Assembly: GCA_045638265.1 (NCBI GenBank)
Contig: JAZUBA010000044.1
Span: forward strand, 1 to 64,000
Origin: RGIG4140 sp045638265
GTDB taxonomy: Bacteria; Pseudomonadota; Alphaproteobacteria; CAAHEQ01; UBA3637
DNA length: 64,000 nt
Direction: 5' to 3'
Shown here: in pieces, positions 27,651 to 35,036 of the stretch
How the letters are laid out: each line of letters opens with the position of its first letter
How positions within the stretch are numbered: position 1 is the stretch's first letter
The notes under the pieces: model-generated
Seen by the model: only the letters and a program-made list of their open reading frames with translations
Told to the model about the DNA's origin: nothing
The model's database searches: none
Translations under genes and position numbers: made by a program

Positions 27651-29066
27651 ATGTTACAGGAAAATTTGGCACAGGAATGGAATCGTGTTTGTGGCAAGTT
27701 AGAACAAGAACTCAATAACCAAATGGTTATTCGTTGGTTGCGAAAAAGTGTCCCTGAACAAATGGAGCAAAATCAAGTCTGTTTGTGCTTTCAAACACCC
27801 TGTATTGAAGAAATGATTAAGCGTAATTATTCTCAACAAATTTTATCTGTATGGCAAGAAGAGAATCCGCTGATTAGTACTTTGCAATTTAAAGTGCAGA
27901 AAACAAAAAAACAAGAAGAATTATGTTTGGATATTAAACCGATTCCACAAGAAACACCAATTACCGTGTCACAAGAACCGTCTATTAAAAGATATGGGAC
28001 AAAAGTTGAAATTGAAGTAGCCTCTGATGGTGAAAGTATTCCTTGTTTTTTAGATTCGGCACATACTTTTGACAGTTTTGTTGTTGGTACGCCGAATATG
28101 TTTGCGTTTGAAGCTTGTAAGCGTGTTGCAGAAGATGAAACAGCTGTTTTTAACCCGTTGTATATTCACTCATCTGTTGGTTTAGGCAAAACACACTTAA
28201 TGCATGCGATTGCATGGAAAATTAAAGAATTGTATCCGGAACAAAATGTGTTGTATTTGTCAGCAGAACAATTTTTAAAACATTACATTAAAGCTCTGCG
28301 TCAGCAAAAATTGGATACATTTCAAGATTTATTCCGCAGTGTAGATGTTTTAATGGTAGATGATGTTCAATTTATTTTTGGTAAAAAAGCAACGCAAGAA
28401 GAATTTTTCCATACGTTTAACCAATTAATTGCTCGAGGAAAGAAAATTATATTGTCATCCGATTCAAATCCAATGGATTTAGTAAGTATTGAAGATCGTT
28501 TGAAAACGCGTATTGCTCAAGGCTTAGTTGTTCAGATTCAGCCAACGACTTATGAATTAAGATTAGGGATTTTACAAGAAAAAGCCAAAAATCAAGCTGT
28601 TCATATTCCGGACAATGTCTTGGATTTTTTAGCTAAACAAATAACAGCAAGTGTTCGGGAATTAGAAGGAGCTTTAAAACGATTGGTTGCTCATGCGCAA
28701 ATGATGGGAACAGCTATTAATATGGATACAACACGAGTCGTTCTGAAAGATATTTTGCAAGTTTACGAGCGCCAATTTTCTGTGCCGGAAATTCAGCAAA
28801 TGACGGCTAATTATTACGGTATTAAAGTAACAGATTTGATGTCTGTTCGTCGGGAAAGAAAAATTGCTCGTCCTCGACAATTAGCTATGTATTTGGCCAA
28901 AACAATGACGCCATTGTCTTTGCCTGAAATTGGAGCACAGTTTGGGCGTGATCATACAACAATTATTCATGCTGTAAAGACAATCGAAGGTTTGCTGATA
29001 CGGGATTCACAATTAGATCAGGATAGAGAAAATATCATTACACGATTGAAGGAAGGGAGTTTTTAA
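27651..29066 (+). CDS. dnaA: Chromosomal replication initiator DnaA
   Basis: 471 residues. AAA+ initiator that melts oriC. N-terminal domain I (WNRVCGKLEQELNNQMVIRW), linker, AAA+ core with TFDSFVVGTPNMFAFEA, Walker A GLGKTHLMHAI and Walker B VLMVDDVQFIFGKK, and the C-terminal DNA-binding domain with the signature FGRDHTTIIHAV. AAAGGA precedes the ATG. Its stop overlaps the hsp20 start by one base. The region directly upstream does not look like an origin, as few DnaA boxes are visible. Confidence 0.98.
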   Translation: MLQENLAQEWNRVCGKLEQELNNQMVIRWLRKSVPEQMEQNQVCLCFQTPCIEEMIKRNYSQQILSVWQEENPLISTLQFKVQKTKKQEELCLDIKPIPQETPITVSQEPSIKRYGTKVEIEVASDGESIPCFLDSAHTFDSFVVGTPNMFAFEACKRVAEDETAVFNPLYIHSSVGLGKTHLMHAIAWKIKELYPEQNVLYLSAEQFLKHYIKALRQQKLDTFQDLFRSVDVLMVDDVQFIFGKKATQEEFFHTFNQLIARGKKIILSSDSNPMDLVSIEDRLKTRIAQGLVVQIQPTTYELRLGILQEKAKNQAVHIPDNVLDFLAKQITASVRELEGALKRLVAHAQMMGTAINMDTTRVVLKDILQVYERQFSVPEIQQMTANYYGIKVTDLMSVRRERKIARPRQLAMYLAKTMTPLSLPEIGAQFGRDHTTIIHAVKTIEGLLIRDSQLDQDRENIITRLKEGSF

Positions 29067-29509
29067 TGAGTAATGTTAATCCCTTTCATAATCCGTTTAT
29101 GTTAGGTTTTGATGAATTATCAGATATGTTTTTGAGTATTTCAAAAGGGTCTGAAAGTTTTCCACCATATAATATTGAACAAACAGGAACTGATACCTTA
29201 CGAATAACATTGGCGGTTGCCGGTTATAAAGATACGGATTTAGAAGTTTGTATGGAGGAAAATCAATTAATCATACGAGGAAAGCAAGAACAAAATGTAC
29301 AAAAGCATTATATACATAGAGGGATTGCCGGCCGTTCATTTATTAAGTCTTTTGTATTAGCTGATGGGTTAAAAATAACAGATGCTTATTTAGAGAATGG
29401 TTTGCTTAATATTGAATTATTAAGACCTCAAAAATCTAAAAAAATACACAAGATTGAAATTAGGACAAAAAAATGTGCATCACATTTATTGTCATCACAG
29501 GAGGATTAA
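29066..29509 (+). CDS. Small heat-shock protein, Hsp20 family
   Basis: 147 residues. Alpha-crystallin domain at about 38-130 with PPYNIEQTGTDTLRITLAVAG, a LEVCMEENQLIIRGKQE strand pair, GIAGRSFIKSFVLADGLK and the late L-x-I-E-L motif (GLLNIELLRP). A holdase that keeps unfolded proteins soluble. The ATG overlaps the dnaA stop (TAATG), so it is translated as part of the dnaA transcript; the DUF1150 gene follows by a similar overlap. Confidence 0.93.
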   Translation: MSNVNPFHNPFMLGFDELSDMFLSISKGSESFPPYNIEQTGTDTLRITLAVAGYKDTDLEVCMEENQLIIRGKQEQNVQKHYIHRGIAGRSFIKSFVLADGLKITDAYLENGLLNIELLRPQKSKKIHKIEIRTKKCASHLLSSQED

Positions 29510-29733
29510 TGAGTGAGGAAATAAAGTTAATGGCTTCTGATTTTTCTGGTATGAGTGAAACAAAACATTATGTCAATATGAGTTGTGCCTATATCAAAAA
29601 AGAGGAATTAAATAATATGGTTGTTTGGGGAATCTATAATTTTGATGGTGAAAAGATGGGGTTTGCCGGTTCACGGGACACAGCGTTAGCTATTGCAAAG
29701 CAAAATAAGCTAGTTGGAATTAGTGTTCATTAG
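29509..29733 (+). CDS. DUF1150 family protein
   Basis: 74 residues. MSEEIKLMASDFSGMSETKH, then YVNMSCAYIKKEEL, VVWGIYNFDGEKMGFAGSRD and AIAKQNKLVGISVH correspond to the alphaproteobacterial DUF1150 family, normally found directly after a small heat-shock gene. GGAGG lies just before the ATG, which overlaps the hsp20 stop. Function unknown. Confidence 0.85.
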   Translation: MSEEIKLMASDFSGMSETKHYVNMSCAYIKKEELNNMVVWGIYNFDGEKMGFAGSRDTALAIAKQNKLVGISVH

Positions 29734-29840
29734 TATATACCAGCTAAAATTGGTTCAGTTCATACAAAAGTATGTAAAAATGACAAAATATGAAAAAAAA
29801 GCTTGAATATATTGTTTGAAATATTTATACTATGCAAAAG

Positions 29841-29914
29841 GCGAGTGTAGCTCAATGGTAGAGCGGAAGCTTCCCAAGCTTAAGACGAGGGTTCGATTCC
29901 CTTCACTCGCTCCA
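29841..29914 (+). tRNA. tRNA-Gly (anticodon CCC)
   Basis: 74-nt cloverleaf: acceptor GCGAGTG pairs with CACTCGC, D-arm AGCTCAATGGTAGAGC, T-arm GAGGGTTCGATTCCCTT, encoded CCA. The anticodon loop TTCCCAA gives CCC, reading GGG. Confidence 0.95.
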
Positions 29915-30005
29915 TTTCTTTTAAAATTGTTTATTAAAAAACATTTTTGCTTTTATCAATTTATCTGATAAAAGGAAATGGAAATAGCTAAATATTATTA
30001 ATAGT

Positions 30006-30038
30006 AAACTTGTTAATATGTGTTAACAAGTTTTTTTT
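30006..30038 (+). terminator. Intrinsic terminator downstream of tRNA-Gly
   Basis: A perfect 11-bp inverted repeat (AAACTTGTTAA / TTAACAAGTTT) with loop TATGTG and T8. It ends 23 bp before the invertase gene. The T tract makes a terminator the simplest reading, though a site for the adjacent recombinase cannot be excluded. Confidence 0.8.
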
Positions 30039-30061
30039 ATATTTAAAATAATGAGGATCAA

Positions 30062-30730
30062 ATGATTTACGGATACATTCGTGTGAGTTCTGACAAACAA
30101 ACACTTGAAAATCAAAAATTTGAAATAAAAAAATTTGCACAACGAAATGACATAGTGGTTGACAAATGGGTTGAAGAAACAATCTCCACCCGAAAACCAT
30201 TGCACAAACGAAAATTAAATTCACTGCTTAACGTTCTTACTGATCAGGATATCTTGATTTCATCAGAAATTTCAAGATTGGGTCGGAGTCTGTTGGAAGT
30301 TATGAGTATTTTGCAAAACTGTTTGTTAAAAGGTTGTCAAATTTGGACAATAAAAGAAAATTATCGTCTAGGGGCTGATTTACAATCAAAAGTAATGGCT
30401 TTTGCATTTGGTTTATCAGCAGAAATTGAGCGACAGCTTATTTCGGACAGGACAAGAGCTTCTTTAGAAAAATTAAAGGCAGATGGTAGAAAGCTAGGAC
30501 GCCCTGTTGGTTCAAGAAGTCGAGCTCTTAAATTATCTGATTCGTATGAGCGTGTACAACTGTTATTAAACAATGGATGTACACAAGCAGAAATTTCAAG
30601 AATCTTAGGCGTTGATAAATCTACAATTCATCGTTTTTTAAAAAGAGGCAGCCCTAATAAAGACAGTGAACAAGTAGAATCTGATAATTTATTTTCAGAT
30701 GATGAATTGACAATATCGGATGCAGAATAG
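30062..30730 (+). CDS. Mpi-like serine recombinase (DNA invertase)
   Basis: 222 residues. The resolvase/invertase catalytic domain (1-140) has the nucleophile-region YIRVSSDKQTLENQKFEI, SSEISRLGRSLLEVMSIL and AFGLSAEIERQLISDRTRASL. The stretch VWTIKDNYRLG-like (here IWTIKENYRLGADLQSK) closely resembles the master invertase Mpi of Bacteroides. The Hin-type C-terminal helix-turn-helix is CTQAEISRILGVDKSTIHRF. An acidic tail follows. GAGG lies before the ATG. It inverts DNA between short inverted repeats; no flanking invertible segment is visible, which fits an enzyme acting at distant sites. Confidence 0.85.
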   Translation: MIYGYIRVSSDKQTLENQKFEIKKFAQRNDIVVDKWVEETISTRKPLHKRKLNSLLNVLTDQDILISSEISRLGRSLLEVMSILQNCLLKGCQIWTIKENYRLGADLQSKVMAFAFGLSAEIERQLISDRTRASLEKLKADGRKLGRPVGSRSRALKLSDSYERVQLLLNNGCTQAEISRILGVDKSTIHRFLKRGSPNKDSEQVESDNLFSDDELTISDAE

Positions 30731-30777
30731 AGAATAATAATTTTAATAATTGTTTTCTTTAAACTCTACATAAAAAC

Positions 30778-30809
30778 AGGACTACTCAATTGTAGCAGTC
30801 CTATTTTAT
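30778..30809 (+). terminator. Weak intrinsic terminator after the invertase gene
   Basis: AGGACT / AGTCCT stem with a 13-nt loop and then ATTTTA, 47 bp after the stop. The AT-rich flanks allow use in both directions, since the next gene ends at 30830 on the minus strand. Confidence 0.5.
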
Positions 30810-30829
30810 GTGCAGAGTAAATAAAGTGT

Positions 30830-31324
30830 TTATTCTATGACTTCATGAGAATAAACGCCGTAAAAGTATTCTTTGTCAATCCATCCGGAATATGTTTTAT
30901 CTTCAAACGTAAAAGAAATAAGACAAAAATTTTCTTTTGCAGGACATTTTTCAATTTTTCCCAATACATTTTTTTTAACATATGCAAGAATCGCACTATT
31001 TTTATCTGATTTTTTGTGAAGAACAGTATCGTCAGTAATAAGTGCGTATCTCGCACCGCTTAGCATTCGACGATGAACCCATCCGATTGTGCCGTCCACT
31101 TCGCGAATTTGACGCCATAAATCATATTCATCAATGATTTCAACAGGGTAATTTTTTACACGATAAACAAAACGAATCGGAAATTGATTTCCTGGTCCCC
31201 TACGAAGATTTGTTTCATCTTTTCTGAATGAAACAAAGCGCGGAATAGCTAAATCAGCAGCACAAACATTTGTACAAACAAATAAAAATAAGAAAAATGT
31301 AATTAATTTTTTTATTTTAGGCAT
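30830..31324 (-). CDS. Secreted SH3-domain protein
   Basis: 164 residues. Signal peptide at 1-22 (LITFFLFLFVCTNVCAA). Bacterial SH3 region at about 34-85: NLRRGPGNQFPIRFVYRVKN, then YDLWRQIREVDGTIGWVHRRMLSG, the form usual in alphaproteobacteria. A second SH3-like half follows. These domains bind peptidoglycan or other cell-wall ligands. The start overlaps the end of the dUTPase-like gene by 8 bp, with only a weak ribosome-binding site, so translation is probably coupled. Confidence 0.85.
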   Translation of the reverse strand: MPKIKKLITFFLFLFVCTNVCAADLAIPRFVSFRKDETNLRRGPGNQFPIRFVYRVKNYPVEIIDEYDLWRQIREVDGTIGWVHRRMLSGARYALITDDTVLHKKSDKNSAILAYVKKNVLGKIEKCPAKENFCLISFTFEDKTYSGWIDKEYFYGVYSHEVIE

Positions 31325-31868
31325 GGTCAGCAGCTTTCGACCTTTCACGTACACTTTTTTGCACTCGTTTTTTTGTATTTTGTTTTGGAGATTCTATTTC
31401 CTCTTTTTCATTAGTTTCCTCAGATTCATTGATTGTTAAATAATCTGTTGAGTGTGTAGAGGGAAGTGTTCTTCCTTTTACTTCATTCCATGCAATTTGA
31501 TAGGCAGGTGTAATGATTAATTGTGCAATTTCATCTCCGCGGTGAATAATGACCTGACGACGGGAAGCATTTTGTACTAAAACAAATACGGCATCTCTAT
31601 CAGCAGGATTGAGAATTTGCGGTGCCCCTAAAACAATCAAGCCAGTTTCCTTGGCAATATGAGGAAGTGAAATAATTTGACCGCATAAACCTGATGGAAT
31701 ACCAATTCCAAAACCAATAGGAATTAAACCTCGTTCATTAGGATCTAATTTTAAAACGCTAGGGATTGCTGCACGTAAAATAAGACCAACATGATGTTTA
31801 GAAACATACGTTGGTAATTGAAAATCTACCCCTTCAGTTGTACGAATGATATGTAGTTTTGGTACCAT
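31317..31868 (-). CDS. Degenerate dUTPase-fold protein
   Basis: 183 residues. Residues 1-130 follow the trimeric dUTPase/dCTP-deaminase beta fold: EGVDFQL (12-18), RGLIPIGFGIGIPSG (46-60), GLIVLGAPQIL (76-86) and RGDEIAQLII (110-119). However motif 2 (normally RSS/RSG) reads SLPHIAKE, motif 3 lacks the catalytic Asp and Tyr (QILNPADRD in place of TIDADYRG), and the glycine-rich motif 5 is replaced by an acidic/basic tail. Catalysis as a dUTPase is therefore unlikely. It may be regulatory. AAGGAT precedes the ATG. Confidence 0.65.
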   Translation of the reverse strand: MVPKLHIIRTTEGVDFQLPTYVSKHHVGLILRAAIPSVLKLDPNERGLIPIGFGIGIPSGLCGQIISLPHIAKETGLIVLGAPQILNPADRDAVFVLVQNASRRQVIIHRGDEIAQLIITPAYQIAWNEVKGRTLPSTHSTDYLTINESEETNEKEEIESPKQNTKKRVQKSVRERSKAADHA

Positions 31869-32008
31869 CTTTGAATCCTTTATGATTTATTATTACCATA
31901 TTGGCAAATCTGATTTAAAATGTCAAGTCTAAAATTCACATCTTTTATTTTTATAGAATTAATAGACAAAAAATATGAAATGCTAAATAATGTAAATCTA
32001 CAAGAATA

Positions 32009-32524
32009 TTATTCATCAAAAGTTAAAGAAAAACTATACATTTTGACAAGATTAGATGTAGGTAAAAAGATCGCTTCTCCGGAAGCTGGAAACTTTTCAC
32101 AATCTAAATTAAATGTACAATTTAATGAATAGCCATTCTGTGTGTAATACATATCTCTTTTTGTTTCTTTTAATCGTTCATTTGATTGACATTTAGAAAT
32201 ATTTTTTACTTTACAAACTCCTAATTCATTTTTAACTTGAATTAAATATTTTGATATTTCGTTGATTTCAGCATTTTCAATAAACAATGTTGGTACTGCT
32301 GAAATATTCCATGTTTGTACAAATTCTGAAAATTGATTTTTCATAATGTTTTGAGCTGTTTCTTCTTGAAGTAATAGTTTTTTTTCGTTTAAATAATAGG
32401 ATGTTGTTATCCCTAAAATTGCGAAACAAGCTGTAATAAAAATTAAAACAATGAATTTTTTTATGAATTTTTCTTTGTTTGTGGGTAATATTTTAGGTGT
32501 TTTTAAGTTGTTTGGTGTATTCAT
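32009..32524 (-). CDS. Single-pass membrane protein of unknown function
   Basis: 171 residues. A basic cytoplasmic N-terminus of 24 residues, one transmembrane helix (about 25-46) and a periplasmic part with four cysteines (LGVCKVKNISKC and LNCTFNLDC) that could form two disulfides. AGAGGAG precedes the ATG. It lies just downstream of the mucin-like gene on the same strand. The layout resembles a pilin-like or minor surface subunit, but no prepilin peptidase site is visible. No family recognised. Confidence 0.6.
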   Translation of the reverse strand: MNTPNNLKTPKILPTNKEKFIKKFIVLIFITACFAILGITTSYYLNEKKLLLQEETAQNIMKNQFSEFVQTWNISAVPTLFIENAEINEISKYLIQVKNELGVCKVKNISKCQSNERLKETKRDMYYTQNGYSLNCTFNLDCEKFPASGEAIFLPTSNLVKMYSFSLTFDE

Positions 32525-32592
32525 AATTACTCCTCTTATTAATAAAATATAGATCTTTTTAAAGGGAACTCAATAAAACATATATTAAGGAA

Positions 32593-32616
32593 TAACCCGT
32601 TAATGCTAACGGGTTA
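32593..32616 (-). terminator. Hairpin after the mucin-like gene
   Basis: A perfect 10-bp stem (TAACCCGTTA / TAACGGGTTA) with a 4-nt loop, 6 bp past the stop on the minus strand. The following tract is T-containing but not a pure T run. Confidence 0.65.
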
Positions 32617-32622
32617 TAACTA

Positions 32623-34929
32623 TTAGTCGATTCGTTCTTCACAACACCATTCTGTTTGACGTGGCGTCGTTGTAATCGGCGTCGTCGTAATCGGCGTTGT
32701 CGTAATCGGTGTCGTCGTAATCGGCGTCGTTGTAATCGGCGTTGTCGTAATCGGCGTTGTCGTAATCGGCGTCGTCGTAATCGGCGTTGTCGTAATCGGT
32801 GTCGTCGTAATCGGCGTTGTCGTAATCGGTGTCGTCGTAATCGGCGTCGTTGTAATCGGCGTCGTCGTAATCGGCGTTGTTGTAATCGGCGTCGTCGTAA
32901 TCGGCGTCGTTGTAATCGGCGTCGTCGTAATCGGCGTCGTTGTAATCGGCGTCGTTGTAATCGGTGTTGTCGTAATCGGTGTTGTTGTTACCGGTGTCGT
33001 CGTAATCGGTGTTGTTGTTACCGGTGTCGTCGTAATCGGTGTTGTCGTTACTGGTGTCGTCGTTACCGGTGTTGTCGTCATCGGTGTCGTCGTAATCGGT
33101 GTTGTTGTTACCGGTGTTGTCGTAATCGGTGTTGTTGTTACCGGTGTCGTCGTAATCGGTGTTGTCGTTATCGGTGTCGTCGTAATCGGTGTCGTCGTAA
33201 TCGGTGTCGTCGTTACCGGTGTTGTTGACAATATTGGTGATGATGTAATTGGGCAACCTTTCTTAACGCAAACAAGAACGGCATAACCTCCTGAGTTACT
33301 TCCTAATTGTAAGTGGGCACTATCAATTATCGGTAAATCATTACAGGCGTCATCTTTGCTACAGTTATATTGTTTAGAGTTTGCCATAATAGATTGCGGA
33401 GTCCATGTTCCATTAACTTTTGTATAAATTAAAAATTCTCGTGCAATAGCTTTTTGCCCATTGAAACACGTTTTGTCAGATTCAGCTGATACCCACAAGC
33501 CCTTTTGATCGTTGAATGTAGCTAATTTTGAGCCAATATTATCAGTGGCATTCTCTACTGAACCTTGAATATCAGGTGTTACACCACAAGATTGAGCATT
33601 AGATTGACCTTCTTCAATTGAACCTGTGTACCAATCTTCACCCAGTGTTTCTGTACAACAATCGGTATCTTGAGTAAATCCCAGACGATAGATTGACCCG
33701 ATAATTGCAAATGTATTTGGATTGGAATCGGAACCTGCATCAAAATTGCCACATTCTTGCTGTTGACCGCCTCCGGTTGATTCTGGATACCAAATACCAT
33801 GACAAGATGTTGTAATCGGGGTGGTTGTAACTGGAGTCGTTGTAATTGGAGTGGTTACAATTGGCGACGTCGTAGCAGGCGTTGTTGCAACTGATGTCGT
33901 CGTAATCGGAGTTGTCGTAATCGGAGTTGTCGTAATCGGAGTTGTCGTAATCGGCGTCGTCGTAATCGGAGTTGTCGTAATCGGCGTTGTTACATTTGGA
34001 GAAGTTGATTCCGGCATTGTCGGTGTCGTTGCGTTCGGGGAAGTTGATTCCGGCATTGTCGGTGTCGTTACATTCGGAGAAGTTGATTCTGGTATTGACG
34101 GTGTTGTATTTAATGATCCTATATTTGTTCCCGTTGTTATCATAGACGAACCTGTGTCTACGCCTGTACCTGTACTAATAGTTGTTTCAAAAGAAGATGA
34201 ATCGGTTGGTGTGCCTGTTGTAGAGATAATAGAACCTGTGTCTACGCCTGTACCTGTACTAATAGTTGTTTCAAAAGACGACGAACCAGTTGGCGTGCCT
34301 GTTGTCGTTGTAGTTGGTGTACCCGTTGTTGTGGTAGCAGATGAACCTGTGTCTACACCAGTGCCAGTACCAATGGTTGTTTCAAAAGACGACGAACCAG
34401 TTGGCGTACCTGTTGTCGTTGTATCCGGCGAACGAGTAGGTGTGCTTGTAGTTGTTGTTGCTCCTATCGTTGGTGTACCCGATGTTGTGGAAACAAATAA
34501 ATCTGTATCTACACCAGTGCCAGTACCAATGGTTGTTTCAAAAGAAGACGAACCGGTTGGGGTGCCTGTTGTCGTTGTATTTGGAGAACGGGTAGGTGTG
34601 CTTGTAGTCGTTGTAGTTGGTGTACCCGATGTTGTGGTGGTAGGTGAACCTGTATCTACACCAGTGCCAGTACCAATAGTTGTTTCAAAAGAAGACGAAC
34701 CGGTTGGCGTACCTGTTGTTGATAAAGAGGATATATTTGAATTTAAAATGTTTGTTACACCAGAAACAACAGTTGATAATGCTGTTGTGGTTAAAGTTGT
34801 TGTGTTCCAAGCAAAAACTTCTGCAGGAAAAGCTCGCACATTTATTGTTTTAGCTTCTGACATTGATGAAATAAATATACTACCAACAGCAAGTGTGTAT
34901 ATGCCAAGTTTAATTCTTGTTTTTATCAT
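32623..34929 (-). CDS. Secreted mucin-like Thr/Pro-rich repeat protein
   Basis: 768 residues. Signal peptide about 1-26 (LAVGSIFISSMSEA). Residues about 50-270 hold five copies of a Ser/Thr/Gly unit containing GTPTGSSSFETTIGTGTGVD, then MPESTSPN repeats and a first ITTTP block. A central globular domain (about 380-570) has ten or more cysteines (CHGIWYPES, DTDCCTETLG, NCSKDDAC, VCVKKGC). About 37 further pentapeptides (I/V/M)TTTP follow, ending with CCEERID. There is no membrane anchor or LPXTG motif. The Thr/Pro density is mucin-like and offers many O-glycosylation sites. GGGGA precedes the ATG at 34929. Family not recognised. Confidence 0.8.
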   Translation of the reverse strand: MIKTRIKLGIYTLAVGSIFISSMSEAKTINVRAFPAEVFAWNTTTLTTTALSTVVSGVTNILNSNISSLSTTGTPTGSSSFETTIGTGTGVDTGSPTTTTSGTPTTTTTSTPTRSPNTTTTGTPTGSSSFETTIGTGTGVDTDLFVSTTSGTPTIGATTTTSTPTRSPDTTTTGTPTGSSSFETTIGTGTGVDTGSSATTTTGTPTTTTTGTPTGSSSFETTISTGTGVDTGSIISTTGTPTDSSSFETTISTGTGVDTGSSMITTGTNIGSLNTTPSIPESTSPNVTTPTMPESTSPNATTPTMPESTSPNVTTPITTTPITTTPITTTPITTTPITTTPITTTSVATTPATTSPIVTTPITTTPVTTTPITTSCHGIWYPESTGGGQQQECGNFDAGSDSNPNTFAIIGSIYRLGFTQDTDCCTETLGEDWYTGSIEEGQSNAQSCGVTPDIQGSVENATDNIGSKLATFNDQKGLWVSAESDKTCFNGQKAIAREFLIYTKVNGTWTPQSIMANSKQYNCSKDDACNDLPIIDSAHLQLGSNSGGYAVLVCVKKGCPITSSPILSTTPVTTTPITTTPITTTPITTTPITTTPVTTTPITTTPVTTTPITTTPMTTTPVTTTPVTTTPITTTPVTTTPITTTPVTTTPITTTPITTTPITTTPITTTPITTTPITTTPITTTPITTTPITTTPITTTPITTTPITTTPITTTPITTTPITTTPITTTPITTTPITTTPITTTPITTTPITTTPRQTEWCCEERID
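32660..33225. repeat. 15-bp tandem repeat array, about 37 copies
   Basis: The unit encodes (I/V)TTTP on the minus strand; units differ mainly by synonymous third-base changes (gtc/gtt) and occasional Ile/Val/Met swaps. A shorter block of the same unit lies at about 33806-33990. The third-base pattern keeps two further frames open, which is a side effect of the repeat. Confidence 0.9.
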
Positions 34930-34982
34930 TTTTTTCCCCATAAAACAAACACATTGGAAAATAAATATAATCCATTGAAATT

Positions 34983-35012
34983 ATTTTACATGACTTTTAG
35001 TCTGATTGTCAA
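34983..35012 (-). promoter_or_regulatory. Promoter of the mucin-like gene within an imperfect palindrome
   Basis: On the minus strand TTGACA (35012-35007), 18 bp, TAAAAT (34988-34983), about 55 bp before the ATG. Both hexamers sit on the arms of an imperfect inverted repeat (ATTATTTT-CATGAC against GTCAAGTG-AAAATAAT) spanning about 34981-35022. The arms are too close for an invertible segment; an operator is more likely. Confidence 0.5.
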
Positions 35013-35036
35013 GTGAAAATAATGGTTTTTTGTTTT

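Noticed and set aside
30006..30038. Perfect 11-bp inverted repeat as an invertase recombination site
   Set aside because: The 6-nt loop and T8 tail fit a terminator, and the arms are too close to flank an invertible segment.
31920..32132. 70-codon plus-strand open frame
   Set aside because: It runs antisense into the 171-residue membrane-protein gene, has no ribosome-binding site and no recognisable content.
32650..33230. Dense direct repeats that look like a CRISPR array
   Set aside because: Units are 15 bp with no unique spacers, and they translate as TTTP repeats in a long coding frame with a signal peptide. There are no cas genes.
32639..33256. Open frames on both strands across the repeat (Asp/Tyr-rich and Arg/Cys-rich products)
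   Set aside because: They arise because a 15-bp unit without stops stays open in several frames. They have no ribosome-binding sites and consist only of the repeat.
33821..34978. 385-codon Val-rich plus-strand frame opposite the mucin-like gene
   Set aside because: It is the antisense shadow of the Thr-rich coding sequence (ACN read backward gives Val-type codons); no plausible start signal or family.
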